Shown: positions 34,729 to 43,433 of the stretch, one piece after another
How the letters are laid out: each line of letters starts with the position of its first letter
How positions within the stretch are numbered: position 1 is the first letter of the stretch
Source of the DNA: Bryobacterales bacterium
Lineage (GTDB): Bacteria; Acidobacteriota; Terriglobia; Bryobacterales; Bryobacteraceae
Length of the DNA stretch: 52,203 nt
Direction: 5' to 3'
NCBI GenBank assembly: GCA_020854055.1
Contig: JADZGD010000094.1
Coordinates: forward strand, 1-52,203
Notes under the pieces: generated by a model
Databases searched by the model: none
What the model saw: the letters and a program-made list of their open reading frames with translations, nothing else
Told to the model about the DNA's origin: nothing
Program-made: the position numbers and the translations under genes

Positions 34729-35036
34729 AAGATCTGATCCAGGCGCAGCAGACCCTCGTCCGGACGGAGGCCGCCCAGGTCCTCGAAAAACGGCGCCATC
34801 TGCGCCTGCCAGCGCTCGTTGACCTCTCGCGCGGCCATGCCGTCGAGCGCTGCCTGAAGATCCGGCGTCTCGAAGTAGCCCACCAGCAACCCGTCGGGAC
34901 GGAGAAAGAGCGAGTAGTTGCGCCAGCCCGTTTCGCGTAGCGCGGCCAGCATTTGGGGCCAGACCGATCTGTGGCGTTCCTTATATTCCTCCAGCCGCTC
35001 CGGCCGTACCTGCAGCAGAAAGCAGACTCGTTCCAT
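34716..35036 (-). CDS. rhaM: L-rhamnose mutarotase
   Basis: A 106-residue protein that interconverts the alpha and beta anomers of L-rhamnose so that downstream enzymes see the right form. Family pattern: MERVCFLLQVRPERLEEYKERH, VWPQMLAALRETGWRNYSLFL, GLLVGYFETPD and a late W-containing stretch (NERWQAQMAPFFEDL). It overlaps the end of the MFS gene by 13 bases in a tail-to-tail arrangement. Its promoter ends eight bases before the ATG, suggesting a leaderless mRNA. No rhaA, rhaB or rhaD is in the window. Confidence 0.93.
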   Translation of the reverse strand: MERVCFLLQVRPERLEEYKERHRSVWPQMLAALRETGWRNYSLFLRPDGLLVGYFETPDLQAALDGMAAREVNERWQAQMAPFFEDLGGLRPDEGLLRLDQIFYLP

Positions 35037-35044
35037 AGCCAGGA

Positions 35045-35073
35045 AGCCTACACCGCGGCGCGGATACCGTCAA
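35045..35073 (-). promoter_or_regulatory. Promoter of rhaM with start codon at the predicted +1
   Basis: On the minus strand: TTGACG (35073-35068), 17-bp spacer, TAGGCT (35050-35045), then eight bases to the ATG at 35036. This is the most complete promoter of the leaderless type in the window. Confidence 0.6.
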
Positions 35074-35162
35074 TCCGTACCGTATTAAGGAGTATAAGAA
35101 CCGATACACTTTTTTTAACTGTAGAGAAATGCTACGTTGGGAGTCGGAAGCGAGATGCGCCC

Positions 35163-35702
35163 ATGCTAACCACCACAGGCCGCGCCGCGCAGGACGCGGG
35201 AGAACATGCTTTCATTGACGAAGTGATCGCCCGCCGCGCCGGCCGGCCGGGCGCGTTGCTCGGCATTCTGGAGGACGTTCAGGAGCATACTCCGCACAAG
35301 TACCTGTGCAGCGATGATTTGCGCTACATTGCTGCGCGAACCGGCACCCCTCTTTCCCAAATCTTTAGCGTGGTGGCTTTTTATGCACTCTTCAATCGGG
35401 AACCCCAGGGGGAGCACACCATCGCCATCTGCCGCGGCACCGCCTGCCATACAAGAGGCTCGCGAAACCTGCTGGAGAAGCTGCGGCTCGACTTCGGCCT
35501 CACGGCCGACGCCGATGGCGCGCAGGCTGACAAACTGACGCTCACCACCCGCGACCGCAAATTCACCCTTCGCACGGTGGCCTGCTTCGGGCAGTGCGCG
35601 CTGGCTCCGGTGGTGGAACTGGACCACCGCATCTGCGGCCACATGAATGAGCAGGCCCTGGCGCGGGAAGTGAAGGCGCTGGTTGAGGAGAAACGGTCAT
35701 GA
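35163..35702 (+). CDS. hoxE: Bidirectional NiFe hydrogenase, NuoE-like subunit
   Basis: A 179-residue thioredoxin-like ferredoxin subunit of the diaphorase part. The [2Fe-2S] ligands are C90, C95 (CRGTAC), C141 and C145 (CFGQC). It has the helical N-terminal part DLRYIAARTGTPLSQIFSVVAFY usual for NuoE/HoxE. The frame is open upstream to 34953, but the ATG at 35163 fits the family length. It overlaps hoxF by four bases (ATGA). It passes electrons between the NADH site of HoxF and the rest of the complex. Confidence 0.94.
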   Translation: MLTTTGRAAQDAGEHAFIDEVIARRAGRPGALLGILEDVQEHTPHKYLCSDDLRYIAARTGTPLSQIFSVVAFYALFNREPQGEHTIAICRGTACHTRGSRNLLEKLRLDFGLTADADGAQADKLTLTTRDRKFTLRTVACFGQCALAPVVELDHRICGHMNEQALAREVKALVEEKRS

Positions 35703-38700
35703 GCCGCATCGAAGATCTCAGCACCTTTAACGATGTGCGGGAGCGCGGCGTGGCAAAGCTGCTGCCCGGCGTTCCCCGCATCGCCGTCGGCATGGGAACT
35801 TGCGGGCGCGGCAACGGCGCCGAGGGCGTCTACCACGCGTTGGCCGAGCGCATCAGCTACTACGGAATGGATGTGCAATTGGTTGGCACGGGCTGTTTCG
35901 GTCCCTGTTCGGAAGAGCCGCTGGTGAATGTTTTCATTCCCGGCCAGCCGTTGGTGATCCTGCGGCGGGTGCAGGCGAGCGATGCCGACCGGATCCTCTC
36001 CGCCATCACTACAGGGCACGTTCCAGCGGAGCTTGCCTGGTGCAAGGTGGAGGATTGGGATCATGTCACCGCCCACTTCAAGTACGGACACGGCTATCCC
36101 GAACTGCCTGATTGGCGTGATATCCCCTTTTTTGCGGGTCAGAAGAAGATCGTGCTGCGCAACTGCGGCGTCATCAACCCGGACGACATCGAGGAGTACA
36201 TCGGTGTTGGGGGCTACCAGGCACTGTACAAAGTCCTCATCGACGGACGCCCCGAGTCTGTCATCGAACAGATCAAAGCCGCCAAGTTACGCGGCCGCGG
36301 AGGAGCAGGTTATCTCACTGGCTTGAAGTGGGACTTCATGGCCAAGGCGCGGGACGTTGAAAAGTACGTCATCTGCAATGCCGACGAAGGCGATCCGGGC
36401 GCCTACATGAACCGTAACGAGATCGAGAGCGATCCGCACGCCCTGCTTGAGGGAATCATCATCGGCGGGTACGTGATGAAGTCGACCAAGGGCATCATCT
36501 ACGTGCGCTCGGAGTATCCCCTGGCAGTTCATCGCCTGGAGCGCGCCATCGAGCAGGCCCGCCAATATGGACTGCTCGGCGTGAAGATCCTCGATCGCCC
36601 CTTCGACTTCGATATCGAACTGGTGGAAGGGGCCGGGGCCTTCGTCTGCGGCGAGGAGACGGCGCTGATTGCTTCGCTCGAAGGCCAGGCCGGACGCCCC
36701 CGCCCCCGCCCGCCGTTCCCGGCCGAGCAAGGTCTGTTCGGCAGGCCAACCAACATCAACAACGTCGAGACGTGGTACAACGTGCCGCCCATCATCATCA
36801 AGGGCCCGGCCTGGTTTACCGAGACCGGCAGCGCCCGCAGCGCCGGAACTAAAGTCTTCTCGCTGGTGGGCAAGGTGCGCAACACCGGCCTGGTTGAGAT
36901 GCCGCTCGGTACGCCGTTAAAGACGTTTGTCTACGGCATCGGCGGAGGCGGCGCCCCAGGCAGAAGCATCAAAGCCGTTCAGACCGGAGGACCCTCGGGC
37001 GGCTGTATCCCGCAGGAGATGTTCGATACGCCGGTGGATTACGAAACGCTGGCCCAACTGGGCTCCATCATGGGTTCCGGCGGCATGGTGGTGATGGATG
37101 AAGACAACTGCATGGTGGATGTGGCGCGCTACTTCATCGAGTTCACCCACTCGGAATCCTGCGGCAAGTGTGTGCCCTGCCGCGTGGGCCTCGATGTGTC
37201 GCTGAAGATCCTCGACGACTTTACCACCGGTAAGGGAACCGCGGCGCAACTCGATCAGATTGTCGAATTGGGCCGGATGATTCGCGATACGTCCTTGTGC
37301 GGGTTGGGGCAGAGCGCTCCCAACCCGGTGCTAACCACCATGCGGCACTTCCGGCACGAGTTTGAGGATCACATGATCGCCAAACGTTGCCGCGCCGGTG
37401 TGTGCGGCAGCCTGGCGCTATCGCCATGCGAGAACAGTTGCCCGCTGCACATGAATATCCCGCGCTTTCTGGCGCTGCTCAAGCAGAACCGCCTGGAAGA
37501 CGCGTTCGAATCGGTGGTGATGGATAATCCGCTGCCTGCGTCCACCGGGCGCGTCTGCCAGCACCCGTGCGACAACCGCTGCCGCCGCCAGACTATTGAT
37601 GAGGCGGTGAACATGCGCGAAGTACACCGCTTCATTGCCGATGCAATCTATCAGTCAGACCGCTTCGACGCTCTCGCCGCGCGGGTGGTGGCAAGGAAAC
37701 TGCCCGCAACCGGCTACAGAATGGCAGTCGCGGGCGCCGGCCCCACGGGGCTGACCGCGGCGTTCTATCTGGCGCTGCTGGGCCACCAGGTGACCGTGTA
37801 TGACGGCAAGCCCGAGGCGGGTGGCATGCTCCGTTACGCGCTGCCGGAATACCGGCTGCCCAAGGCCGTCCTGGCGAAGGAGATCGAGATGATAGCCCGG
37901 CTCGGCGTCCAGTTTGTGTTCAATACCCGCATCGGGTTCGATCTTTCGCTGAACGATCTCGGCTCATCCCATGATGTCGTGTTCATCTCGATTGGGACGT
38001 GGAAGGAGTCCTGGGTTCATCTGCCCGGCACCGAATTGAAGGGCGTGATGCCGGCGCTTCCCTTGCTCGAAGCCGTGTCCCGGGGCGAGGCGCCGCCGCT
38101 AGGCCGCAAGGTGCTGATCATCGGCGGCGGCAACGCGGCGGTGGACGCCGCCCGTACCGCGCGCCGTCACGGGGCGGAAGCGGCCATCGTTTACCGGCGC
38201 GAGCGCAAGGACATGCCGGCCATCGCCGAGGAGGTGCACGCGGCGGAACAGGAGGGTGTGAAGATCGTGTTCCTGGCCGCGCCGCACCGAATTCTGGGCG
38301 ATGGCGAGGGTAATGTGAAAGCGCTCGAAGTAGTGCGCACGCGCCTGGGCGAGTACGACCGCTCAGGCCGCCGTAAACCGGTTTCCACCGGCGAAGTGAT
38401 CCGGATGGATTGCGACGCCGTTGTGCTGGCCGTCGGCGAGACCGTTGACGCCGACTTCTGCCGCGCCTCCGGGTTCAGCCTGACCGAGGGAGGAACTCTG
38501 GTGGTGGACCGCTTCACCCTCGAAACCAGCCGCCCGAATTTCTACGCCGGAGGAGACGTGATCAGCGGTGCTTCGAACGTCTCCAACGCCATGGGGTACG
38601 GCAAGAAGGCCGCGCGCATCATTGACGAGCGTCTGATGGGCGCCGGGCGCCTGGCTCAGGTTCTTCCCGGCTTCGACTACGTACCGAGGGCGCCCGACCA

Positions 38701-38845
38701 GCTAAGCTCCGCCCGCCGTCACGAAACGGCGGTGTTGCCAGCGGCCGAACGCGCGCAAAGCGTCGAGGAGGTGGCCATCGGCCTGAGCGCCGCCTGCGCG
38801 CTCGAAGAGGCGCGGCGCTGCCTGCACTGCGACGCGCGGGGTTGA
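35699..38845 (+). CDS. hoxF: HoxF/NuoF diaphorase subunit fused to a GltD/NfnB-like oxidoreductase
   Basis: A 1048-residue multidomain flavoprotein. Residues 1-110 are a thioredoxin-like ferredoxin remnant (GTCGRG, GTGCFGPC). Residues 140-550 form a NuoF domain with the FMN/NADH site (LRGRGGAGYLTGLKWDF, CNADEGDPGAYMNR, GAGAFVCGEETALI) and a [4Fe-4S] site C488, C491, C494, C534. Residues 560-650 hold a GltD-type double-cluster region (C564, C569, C577, C581, C620, C624, C628). Residues 672-985 are an FAD-NAD(P)H module: GAGPTGLTAAFYLALLG, the GGMLRYALPEYRLPK segment, GGGNAAVDAARTARRHG and YRRERKDMPA; a final CLHC follows. Ordinary HoxF is about 600 residues. The fusion could couple NADH, a second pyridine nucleotide (NADPH in this fold) and hydrogen, perhaps by electron bifurcation; that is inference. 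Confidence 0.93.
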   Translation: MSRIEDLSTFNDVRERGVAKLLPGVPRIAVGMGTCGRGNGAEGVYHALAERISYYGMDVQLVGTGCFGPCSEEPLVNVFIPGQPLVILRRVQASDADRILSAITTGHVPAELAWCKVEDWDHVTAHFKYGHGYPELPDWRDIPFFAGQKKIVLRNCGVINPDDIEEYIGVGGYQALYKVLIDGRPESVIEQIKAAKLRGRGGAGYLTGLKWDFMAKARDVEKYVICNADEGDPGAYMNRNEIESDPHALLEGIIIGGYVMKSTKGIIYVRSEYPLAVHRLERAIEQARQYGLLGVKILDRPFDFDIELVEGAGAFVCGEETALIASLEGQAGRPRPRPPFPAEQGLFGRPTNINNVETWYNVPPIIIKGPAWFTETGSARSAGTKVFSLVGKVRNTGLVEMPLGTPLKTFVYGIGGGGAPGRSIKAVQTGGPSGGCIPQEMFDTPVDYETLAQLGSIMGSGGMVVMDEDNCMVDVARYFIEFTHSESCGKCVPCRVGLDVSLKILDDFTTGKGTAAQLDQIVELGRMIRDTSLCGLGQSAPNPVLTTMRHFRHEFEDHMIAKRCRAGVCGSLALSPCENSCPLHMNIPRFLALLKQNRLEDAFESVVMDNPLPASTGRVCQHPCDNRCRRQTIDEAVNMREVHRFIADAIYQSDRFDALAARVVARKLPATGYRMAVAGAGPTGLTAAFYLALLGHQVTVYDGKPEAGGMLRYALPEYRLPKAVLAKEIEMIARLGVQFVFNTRIGFDLSLNDLGSSHDVVFISIGTWKESWVHLPGTELKGVMPALPLLEAVSRGEAPPLGRKVLIIGGGNAAVDAARTARRHGAEAAIVYRRERKDMPAIAEEVHAAEQEGVKIVFLAAPHRILGDGEGNVKALEVVRTRLGEYDRSGRRKPVSTGEVIRMDCDAVVLAVGETVDADFCRASGFSLTEGGTLVVDRFTLETSRPNFYAGGDVISGASNVSNAMGYGKKAARIIDERLMGAGRLAQVLPGFDYVPRAPDQLSSARRHETAVLPAAERAQSVEEVAIGLSAACALEEARRCLHCDARG

Positions 38846-38859
38846 CATAGGAGACGACG

Positions 38860-39582
38860 ATGCCAGAAGCAGGTCAAAAAAAGGTATCCATTCGCATCGA
38901 CGGGGAGCTGGTGCAGCTTCCCGCGAGCCACACTATTCTCCAGGCGGCGGCCATGGCGGGCCGCTTCATTCCCACGCTGTGCCACTTTGACGGCCTGGCG
39001 GATGCCGGCGCCTGCCGGTTGTGCGTGGTGGAAGTCTCGGGCGTTGCCCGCCTGTTGCCGGCCTGCACCACTCCCGTGCAGGAGGGTATGTCGGTTGTCA
39101 CGGACTCGCCGAAGCTAGCTGCCTACCGGAGGATGATCCTGGAGTTGCTGCTGGCCGAACGCAATCATGTCTGTGCGGTCTGCGTCTCGAACGGCCACTG
39201 CGAGCTGCAGAATCTGGCCGCGCAACTGGGCGTGGCCAGCGTCCGCTATCCCTACCGTTACCCGAAGCTGCCGGTCGATCTCTCGCATCCGCGCTTTGTG
39301 CTGGACCAGAACCGTTGTATCCTCTGCTCGCGTTGCGTGCGAGTCTGCGCTTCGGTGGAAGGAGCGCACGTGTGGAACGTGATGTCACGCGGAATTCATT
39401 CTATGGTCGTGGCTGATCTGAACGATCCCTGGGGAGATGCCTCCAGTTGCACCGGCTGCGGCAAGTGCGTCAACGCCTGCCCAACCGGAGCGCTTTCAGA
39501 GAAGGGTCAGGCGGTGGAGGAGATGATGAAAAACACTGCCCAACTGGTCACCATCGCGATGAGAAAGGCGGTCCGCGCATGA
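38860..39582 (+). CDS. hoxU: Bidirectional NiFe hydrogenase, NuoG-N-like ferredoxin subunit
   Basis: A 240-residue iron-sulfur subunit that links the diaphorase (HoxEF) to the hydrogenase (HoxYH). Clusters read from the ligands: [2Fe-2S] C41, C52, C55, C69; a His-ligated [4Fe-4S] with H103, C105, C108, C114; and two ferredoxin-type [4Fe-4S] sites, C153-C156-C159 with C207, and C197-C200-C203 with C163. All clusters of the family are intact. A GGAG site precedes the ATG, 14 bases after hoxF. Its stop overlaps the hoxY start (ATGA). Confidence 0.95.
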   Translation: MPEAGQKKVSIRIDGELVQLPASHTILQAAAMAGRFIPTLCHFDGLADAGACRLCVVEVSGVARLLPACTTPVQEGMSVVTDSPKLAAYRRMILELLLAERNHVCAVCVSNGHCELQNLAAQLGVASVRYPYRYPKLPVDLSHPRFVLDQNRCILCSRCVRVCASVEGAHVWNVMSRGIHSMVVADLNDPWGDASSCTGCGKCVNACPTGALSEKGQAVEEMMKNTAQLVTIAMRKAVRA

Positions 39583-40106
39583 GCCGCATCAAACTGGCAA
39601 CCATTTGGCTCGATGGCTGCTCGGGTTGTCACATGTCGCTGCTCGACATCGACGAGGCGATTCTGGCGGTGGCCGAAAAGGCCGATATCGTGTACGGGCC
39701 GTTGGTGGACGCGCAGGCGTTTCCCGAAGGTGTCGACGTGACGCTGGTGGAAGGCGCCGTTTCCTCCCGCGAAGATTTGAACAACGTACGCATGGTACGC
39801 GCGCGCAGCCGCATCGTCGTCGCGCTCGGCGATTGCGCCGTTACCGGTAACGTGCCCGCCATGCGCAACTCGATCCCGGCGGCGAAACTTCTCCATCGGA
39901 TTTACGTCGAAGGCTCCCAGACCAATGCCCGCGTTCCTAACCAGGGAGTGCCGCCGCTGCTGCCACAGGCGCGGCCGGTACACGACTTCATCAAAGTGGA
40001 TTATCACCTGCCGGGCTGCCCGCCGAAGCCTGCGCTGATCCTCGGCCTGCTCACGGAGCTGTTGAACGGGCGGGCGGCAACACTGCCGGTGGTGAAATTC
40101 GGTTAG
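39579..40106 (+). CDS. hoxY: Bidirectional NiFe hydrogenase small subunit
   Basis: A 175-residue small subunit of the hydrogenase dimer, with only the proximal [4Fe-4S] cluster: C14 and C17 (DGCSGCH), C86 (GDCAVTG) and C147 (PGCPP). There is no Tat signal and no medial or distal cluster domain, as expected for cytoplasmic group 3d enzymes. The start is taken at 39579, inside the hoxU stop codon; the longer open frame upstream is a shadow of hoxU. It pairs with HoxH. Confidence 0.95.
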   Translation: MSRIKLATIWLDGCSGCHMSLLDIDEAILAVAEKADIVYGPLVDAQAFPEGVDVTLVEGAVSSREDLNNVRMVRARSRIVVALGDCAVTGNVPAMRNSIPAAKLLHRIYVEGSQTNARVPNQGVPPLLPQARPVHDFIKVDYHLPGCPPKPALILGLLTELLNGRAATLPVVKFG

Positions 40107-40117
40107 CAGGAGCCACC

Positions 40118-41533
40118 ATGAAAAAAATCACCATTGCTCCCGTTTCGCGGATTGAAGGTCACGCCCACATCACGATTCACCTGCGCGAGGACGGAGAGGT
40201 GGAATCCACCCAGTTTCACGTCACCCAGGTGCGCGGCTTTGAAAAGTTTGTCGAGGGCCGTCCTTACTACGAAATGCCGGGCATTACGGCGCGCATCTGC
40301 GGTATCTGCCCCATCAGTCATCTGCTCGCTTCCGCCAAGACTTGCGATGCCCTCATGGCGGTGCGCATTCCCCCCACCGCCGCCATGTTGCGGGAGTTGA
40401 TTCATTGTGCCCAGGTGGTGCAATCGCACGCCTTGAGCTTTTTCCATCTTTCGGCGCCGGACCTGCTGCTGGGCATGGACTTCGATCCGGCACGGCGCAA
40501 TGTGCTGGGGCTCGCGGCCAAGTGGCCCGAACAGGCTCGCGACGGTATTGAGTTGCGCAAGTTCGGCCAGCAGATCATCGAACGGCTGGCCGGTGAACGG
40601 GTACACCCTTCCTGGATCGTGCCCGGCGGCGTGGCTTCGCCACTTGAAAGCGAAGCCCGGGAAGAGATCCTTCAGCGCCTGCCGCATGCCCGCGAGATCA
40701 TCCGGCGCACCCTGGAGTTGTACAAGAGCATGCTCGACCGGTTCGCCGAGGAAGTCGAGAACTTCGGTACCTCCGCCACCATGTGGGCGGCGCTGGTGGA
40801 TCCCGCGGGCAACCTGCAGCTTTACGACGGCCGGATCCGCTTCGCCGGCATGAATGGAGAGTTGATCGGCGATGCCGCGCCGGAGCAGTACGGCGGCGCC
40901 ATCGCCGAGGCATCGCTCGCCGATTCCTACATGAAGGCGCCCTACTACCGGCCGCTTGGCATCCCTAACGGCATCTATCGGGTTGGCCCGCTGGCCAGGC
41001 TGAACGTCGCCGGCTGCTGCGGCACGCCCGAGGCCGACCGCGAACTGGCCGAATTCCGCCAGCGTTTCGGACGAGTTCCGGCCAGTTCGTTTCACTACCA
41101 CTATGCGCGCCTGATCGAGATTACTTATGCGCTGGAGAGGATCAAGCAACTGCTCGATACGCCCGGCATCCTCGACAGCCAGGTGCGTGCCCGCGCCGAA
41201 GTGAACGCGGCGGAAGGCGTTGGCGTCATCGAAGCGCCGCGCGGCACCCTGATTCATCATTACAAGGTGGACGCTAACGGCGCCATGAAGTGGGCCAACC
41301 TCATTGTCGCCACCGGCCACAACAACCTGGCTATCGGTAGGGGAGTGGAGCAGGTGGCCCGCCACTTCATCGATGGCAACCGGCTTCGGGAAGGGATGCT
41401 GAACCGCGTTTCAGCGCTCGTACGGGCGTTCGATCCCTGTTTGAGTTGCTCCACCCACGCCTCGGGCGTGCTGCCGCTGCGAATCGAGTTGCGCAGCGCA
41501 AGCGGAGCGGTGCTCGATGAGCTGCGAAGCTGA
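40118..41533 (+). CDS. hoxH: Bidirectional NiFe hydrogenase large (catalytic) subunit
   Basis: A 471-residue subunit that holds the NiFe(CN)2CO active site. The L1 motif RICGICPISH supplies C61, C64 and H68; the L2 motif DPCLSCSTH supplies C441 and C444. Maturation should remove the last 24 residues after H447 (ASGVLPLRI onward), the job of the endopeptidase encoded next. The GRP motif is present near 47-49 (EGRPYYEM). An AGGAG site precedes the ATG. Group 3d (NAD-linked, reversible) fits the hoxEFUYH order. Confidence 0.96.
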   Translation: MKKITIAPVSRIEGHAHITIHLREDGEVESTQFHVTQVRGFEKFVEGRPYYEMPGITARICGICPISHLLASAKTCDALMAVRIPPTAAMLRELIHCAQVVQSHALSFFHLSAPDLLLGMDFDPARRNVLGLAAKWPEQARDGIELRKFGQQIIERLAGERVHPSWIVPGGVASPLESEAREEILQRLPHAREIIRRTLELYKSMLDRFAEEVENFGTSATMWAALVDPAGNLQLYDGRIRFAGMNGELIGDAAPEQYGGAIAEASLADSYMKAPYYRPLGIPNGIYRVGPLARLNVAGCCGTPEADRELAEFRQRFGRVPASSFHYHYARLIEITYALERIKQLLDTPGILDSQVRARAEVNAAEGVGVIEAPRGTLIHHYKVDANGAMKWANLIVATGHNNLAIGRGVEQVARHFIDGNRLREGMLNRVSALVRAFDPCLSCSTHASGVLPLRIELRSASGAVLDELRS

Positions 41534-41960
41534 GCGTTGTCCATCGGCGCTGGTGATCGGCTACGGTTCTTCGCTTCGCGGCGACGATCAGGCGGGACCG
41601 ATGGCCGCCGGGCAATTGTCACGGCTCGGTTTTGCGTGCCGGGTAGCGGCGCAATTGACGCCGGAACTTGCGGCGGACATCGCCGCCGCCCGCCGGGTGA
41701 TTTTCCTCGATGCATCGGTCGAAGTGGCGCCGGGCGAGATCGCAGTGCTGCCGCTGACGCCCCAACCGGTTGCCTCCGGGCCGTTTGATCACCACCTGAC
41801 GCCCGCCGGCCTGCTTCAACTCGCGGTGGATTGCTACAACTGGCGCGGCGAGGCCTATCTTATCGCCATCGGTTGTGACCGGTTCGCGCTTGGCGAGAAT
41901 TGCTCCACGCCCGCACAACGGGCCATCGCCAGGGCGATCCGCGCGGTATGCGATCTGTGA
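41517..41960 (+). CDS. hoxW: Hydrogenase maturation endopeptidase
   Basis: A 147-residue HyaD/HybD-like protease that trims the HoxH C-terminus once nickel is in place. Motifs: VIGYGSSLRGDDQAG (with D in the place of the metal-binding E), IFLDASVE (Asp) and DHHLTPAGLL (His), the three nickel-sensing positions of the family. It overlaps the hoxH end by 17 bases, so protease and substrate are translationally linked. The hypABCDEF accessory genes are not in the window and must be elsewhere. Confidence 0.92.
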   Translation: MSCEAERCPSALVIGYGSSLRGDDQAGPMAAGQLSRLGFACRVAAQLTPELAADIAAARRVIFLDASVEVAPGEIAVLPLTPQPVASGPFDHHLTPAGLLQLAVDCYNWRGEAYLIAIGCDRFALGENCSTPAQRAIARAIRAVCDL

Positions 41961-42068
41961 CCGCGCGGCGGCCGCGACCCAATGACAAAGCGGGCCATTT
42001 CCTGCCCGCTGCCGGCGCGGATCACCGTTGTCACGGTACTGGATGCCGCTGCCGCGCTTGTGCCTTCC

Positions 42069-42088
42069 GCGCCCCGTGCGCGGGGCGC
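42069..42088 (+). terminator. GC-rich hairpin after the hox operon
   Basis: GCGCCCCG, loop TGCG, CGGGGCGC: a perfect 8-bp stem, 109 bp after the hoxW stop. No U-tract follows, so it would be a Rho-type or pause site rather than a classical intrinsic terminator. Confidence 0.4.
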
Positions 42089-42112
42089 CAGCGGTGAGCC
42101 GGCAAGCGGCGT

Positions 42113-42118
42113 TACAAT
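42113..42118 (+). promoter_or_regulatory. Candidate -10 box of the Gfo/Idh gene
   Basis: TACAAT ends ten bases before the ATG at 42129, implying a leader of only a few bases. Confidence 0.45.
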
Positions 42119-42128
42119 TCATACAACC

Positions 42129-43430
42129 ATGTCTTCGATAACCAGACGCAATCTGCTGGCTTCGGCGCTTCCTCTAGCCGCCGCACTGGGCGCCAATGAC
42201 CGGGTCAATGTGGCCGTAGTCGGCCTGGGCGGCCGCGGTACGGACCACGTCAAGACCTATAGCGGCCTGCCTAACACCAGGGTTGCCGCGGTGTGCGATG
42301 TCAACCAGGCGGCGCGGGAGCGGGCCGTCGCGCTGGTGCGAAAGCTACAGGGGCACACGCCCGCCGAGTTTAATGACATGCGGCAACTGTTCGCCAGCAA
42401 GGACATCGATGCCGTCTCCATCGCCACGCCGAATCACTGGCATGCGCTGGCCATGATTTGGGCCTGCCAGGCGGGCAAGGACGTCTATGTTGAAAAGCCG
42501 GCCTGCTACAACGTGTTTGAAGGCCGCAAAATGATCGAGGCCGCCCGAAAATACAATCGCATGGTGCAGGTGGGCTCGCAGAGCCGCTCCATCCAGCACA
42601 AGATTCGCGCCATGCAGTTGCTTCGCGAAGGCGTCATCGGCAAGGTCTACATGGCCAAAGGACTCTGTTTCAAGCGCCGCAAGTCCATCGGGCACACGCC
42701 GGAAACCCCCGTGCCTCCGGGCATCGATTGGGATCTGTTCCTCGGTCCCGCTCCCAAGCGCCCCTTCACCATGAATCGCTTCAAGTACAACTGGCACTGG
42801 TTCTGGGACACCGGAAACGGCGACATCGGCAACCAGGGTGTTCATGAGATGGATATCGCCCGGTGGGGCATGAACATGGCTGGACTGCCGAAATCGGTCG
42901 TCGCCACCGGCGGCAAGTATCTTTACGTGGATGATCAGGAAACCCCGAATACCGAACTGGCCAGCTTCGACTATGGCGACAACTCCGAACTGCAGTTTGA
43001 AGTGCGCGGACTGCACACCAACGGCGAGGGCAGCATCGTCCGCGATTCCGGCGGCAACGTCATCGGCGATCTTTTTTTCGGCAGCGACGGCTGGATGTCG
43101 ATTGACTTCATGGGATTCCAGGTTTACAAGGGCGAGAAAAACGAGAAGGTGATGGACGAACCTCACGTCGAAGCGCAAACCTGGCCCACCGCGCCGCACA
43201 TGGAGAATTTTCTCGATGCTGTCCGCCATCGGGACCACACCAGGCTTCACGCCGACATTGAGATCGGCGTCATCTCGGCTTGTCTCTGCCACCTGGCCAA
43301 CATCAGTTACCGGGTTGGCCGCGAACTCAAATGGAACGCCGGGCGTTGGGAGTTTGTTAATGCCCCCGACGCCAACCGGCTGCTTACCAGGGATTACCGC
43401 GCGCCCTATATCGTCCCTAATAAGGTGTGA
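42129..43430 (+). CDS. Tat-exported Gfo/Idh/MocA-family oxidoreductase
   Basis: A 433-residue NAD(P)-dependent sugar oxidoreductase with a twin-arginine signal (ITRRNLLASALPLAAALGA). The Rossmann domain has VAVVGLGGRG and the loop VCDVNQAARERA; the EKPACYN segment holds the catalytic Lys region. WFWDTGNGDIGNQGVHEMD is the C-terminal substrate-domain block. The ATG at 42129 exposes the signal; the frame is open to 41982. It probably acts outside the cytoplasm with a tightly held cofactor, as glucose-fructose oxidoreductase does. First gene of a rightward run that also holds a UroD-like protein, propellers and a DegT enzyme. Confidence 0.9.
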   Translation: MSSITRRNLLASALPLAAALGANDRVNVAVVGLGGRGTDHVKTYSGLPNTRVAAVCDVNQAARERAVALVRKLQGHTPAEFNDMRQLFASKDIDAVSIATPNHWHALAMIWACQAGKDVYVEKPACYNVFEGRKMIEAARKYNRMVQVGSQSRSIQHKIRAMQLLREGVIGKVYMAKGLCFKRRKSIGHTPETPVPPGIDWDLFLGPAPKRPFTMNRFKYNWHWFWDTGNGDIGNQGVHEMDIARWGMNMAGLPKSVVATGGKYLYVDDQETPNTELASFDYGDNSELQFEVRGLHTNGEGSIVRDSGGNVIGDLFFGSDGWMSIDFMGFQVYKGEKNEKVMDEPHVEAQTWPTAPHMENFLDAVRHRDHTRLHADIEIGVISACLCHLANISYRVGRELKWNAGRWEFVNAPDANRLLTRDYRAPYIVPNKV

Positions 43431-43433
43431 GAT

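Noticed and set aside
40103-41365. A 420-codon open frame antisense to hoxH
   Set aside because: HoxH motifs on the plus strand are complete, so this is a shadow.
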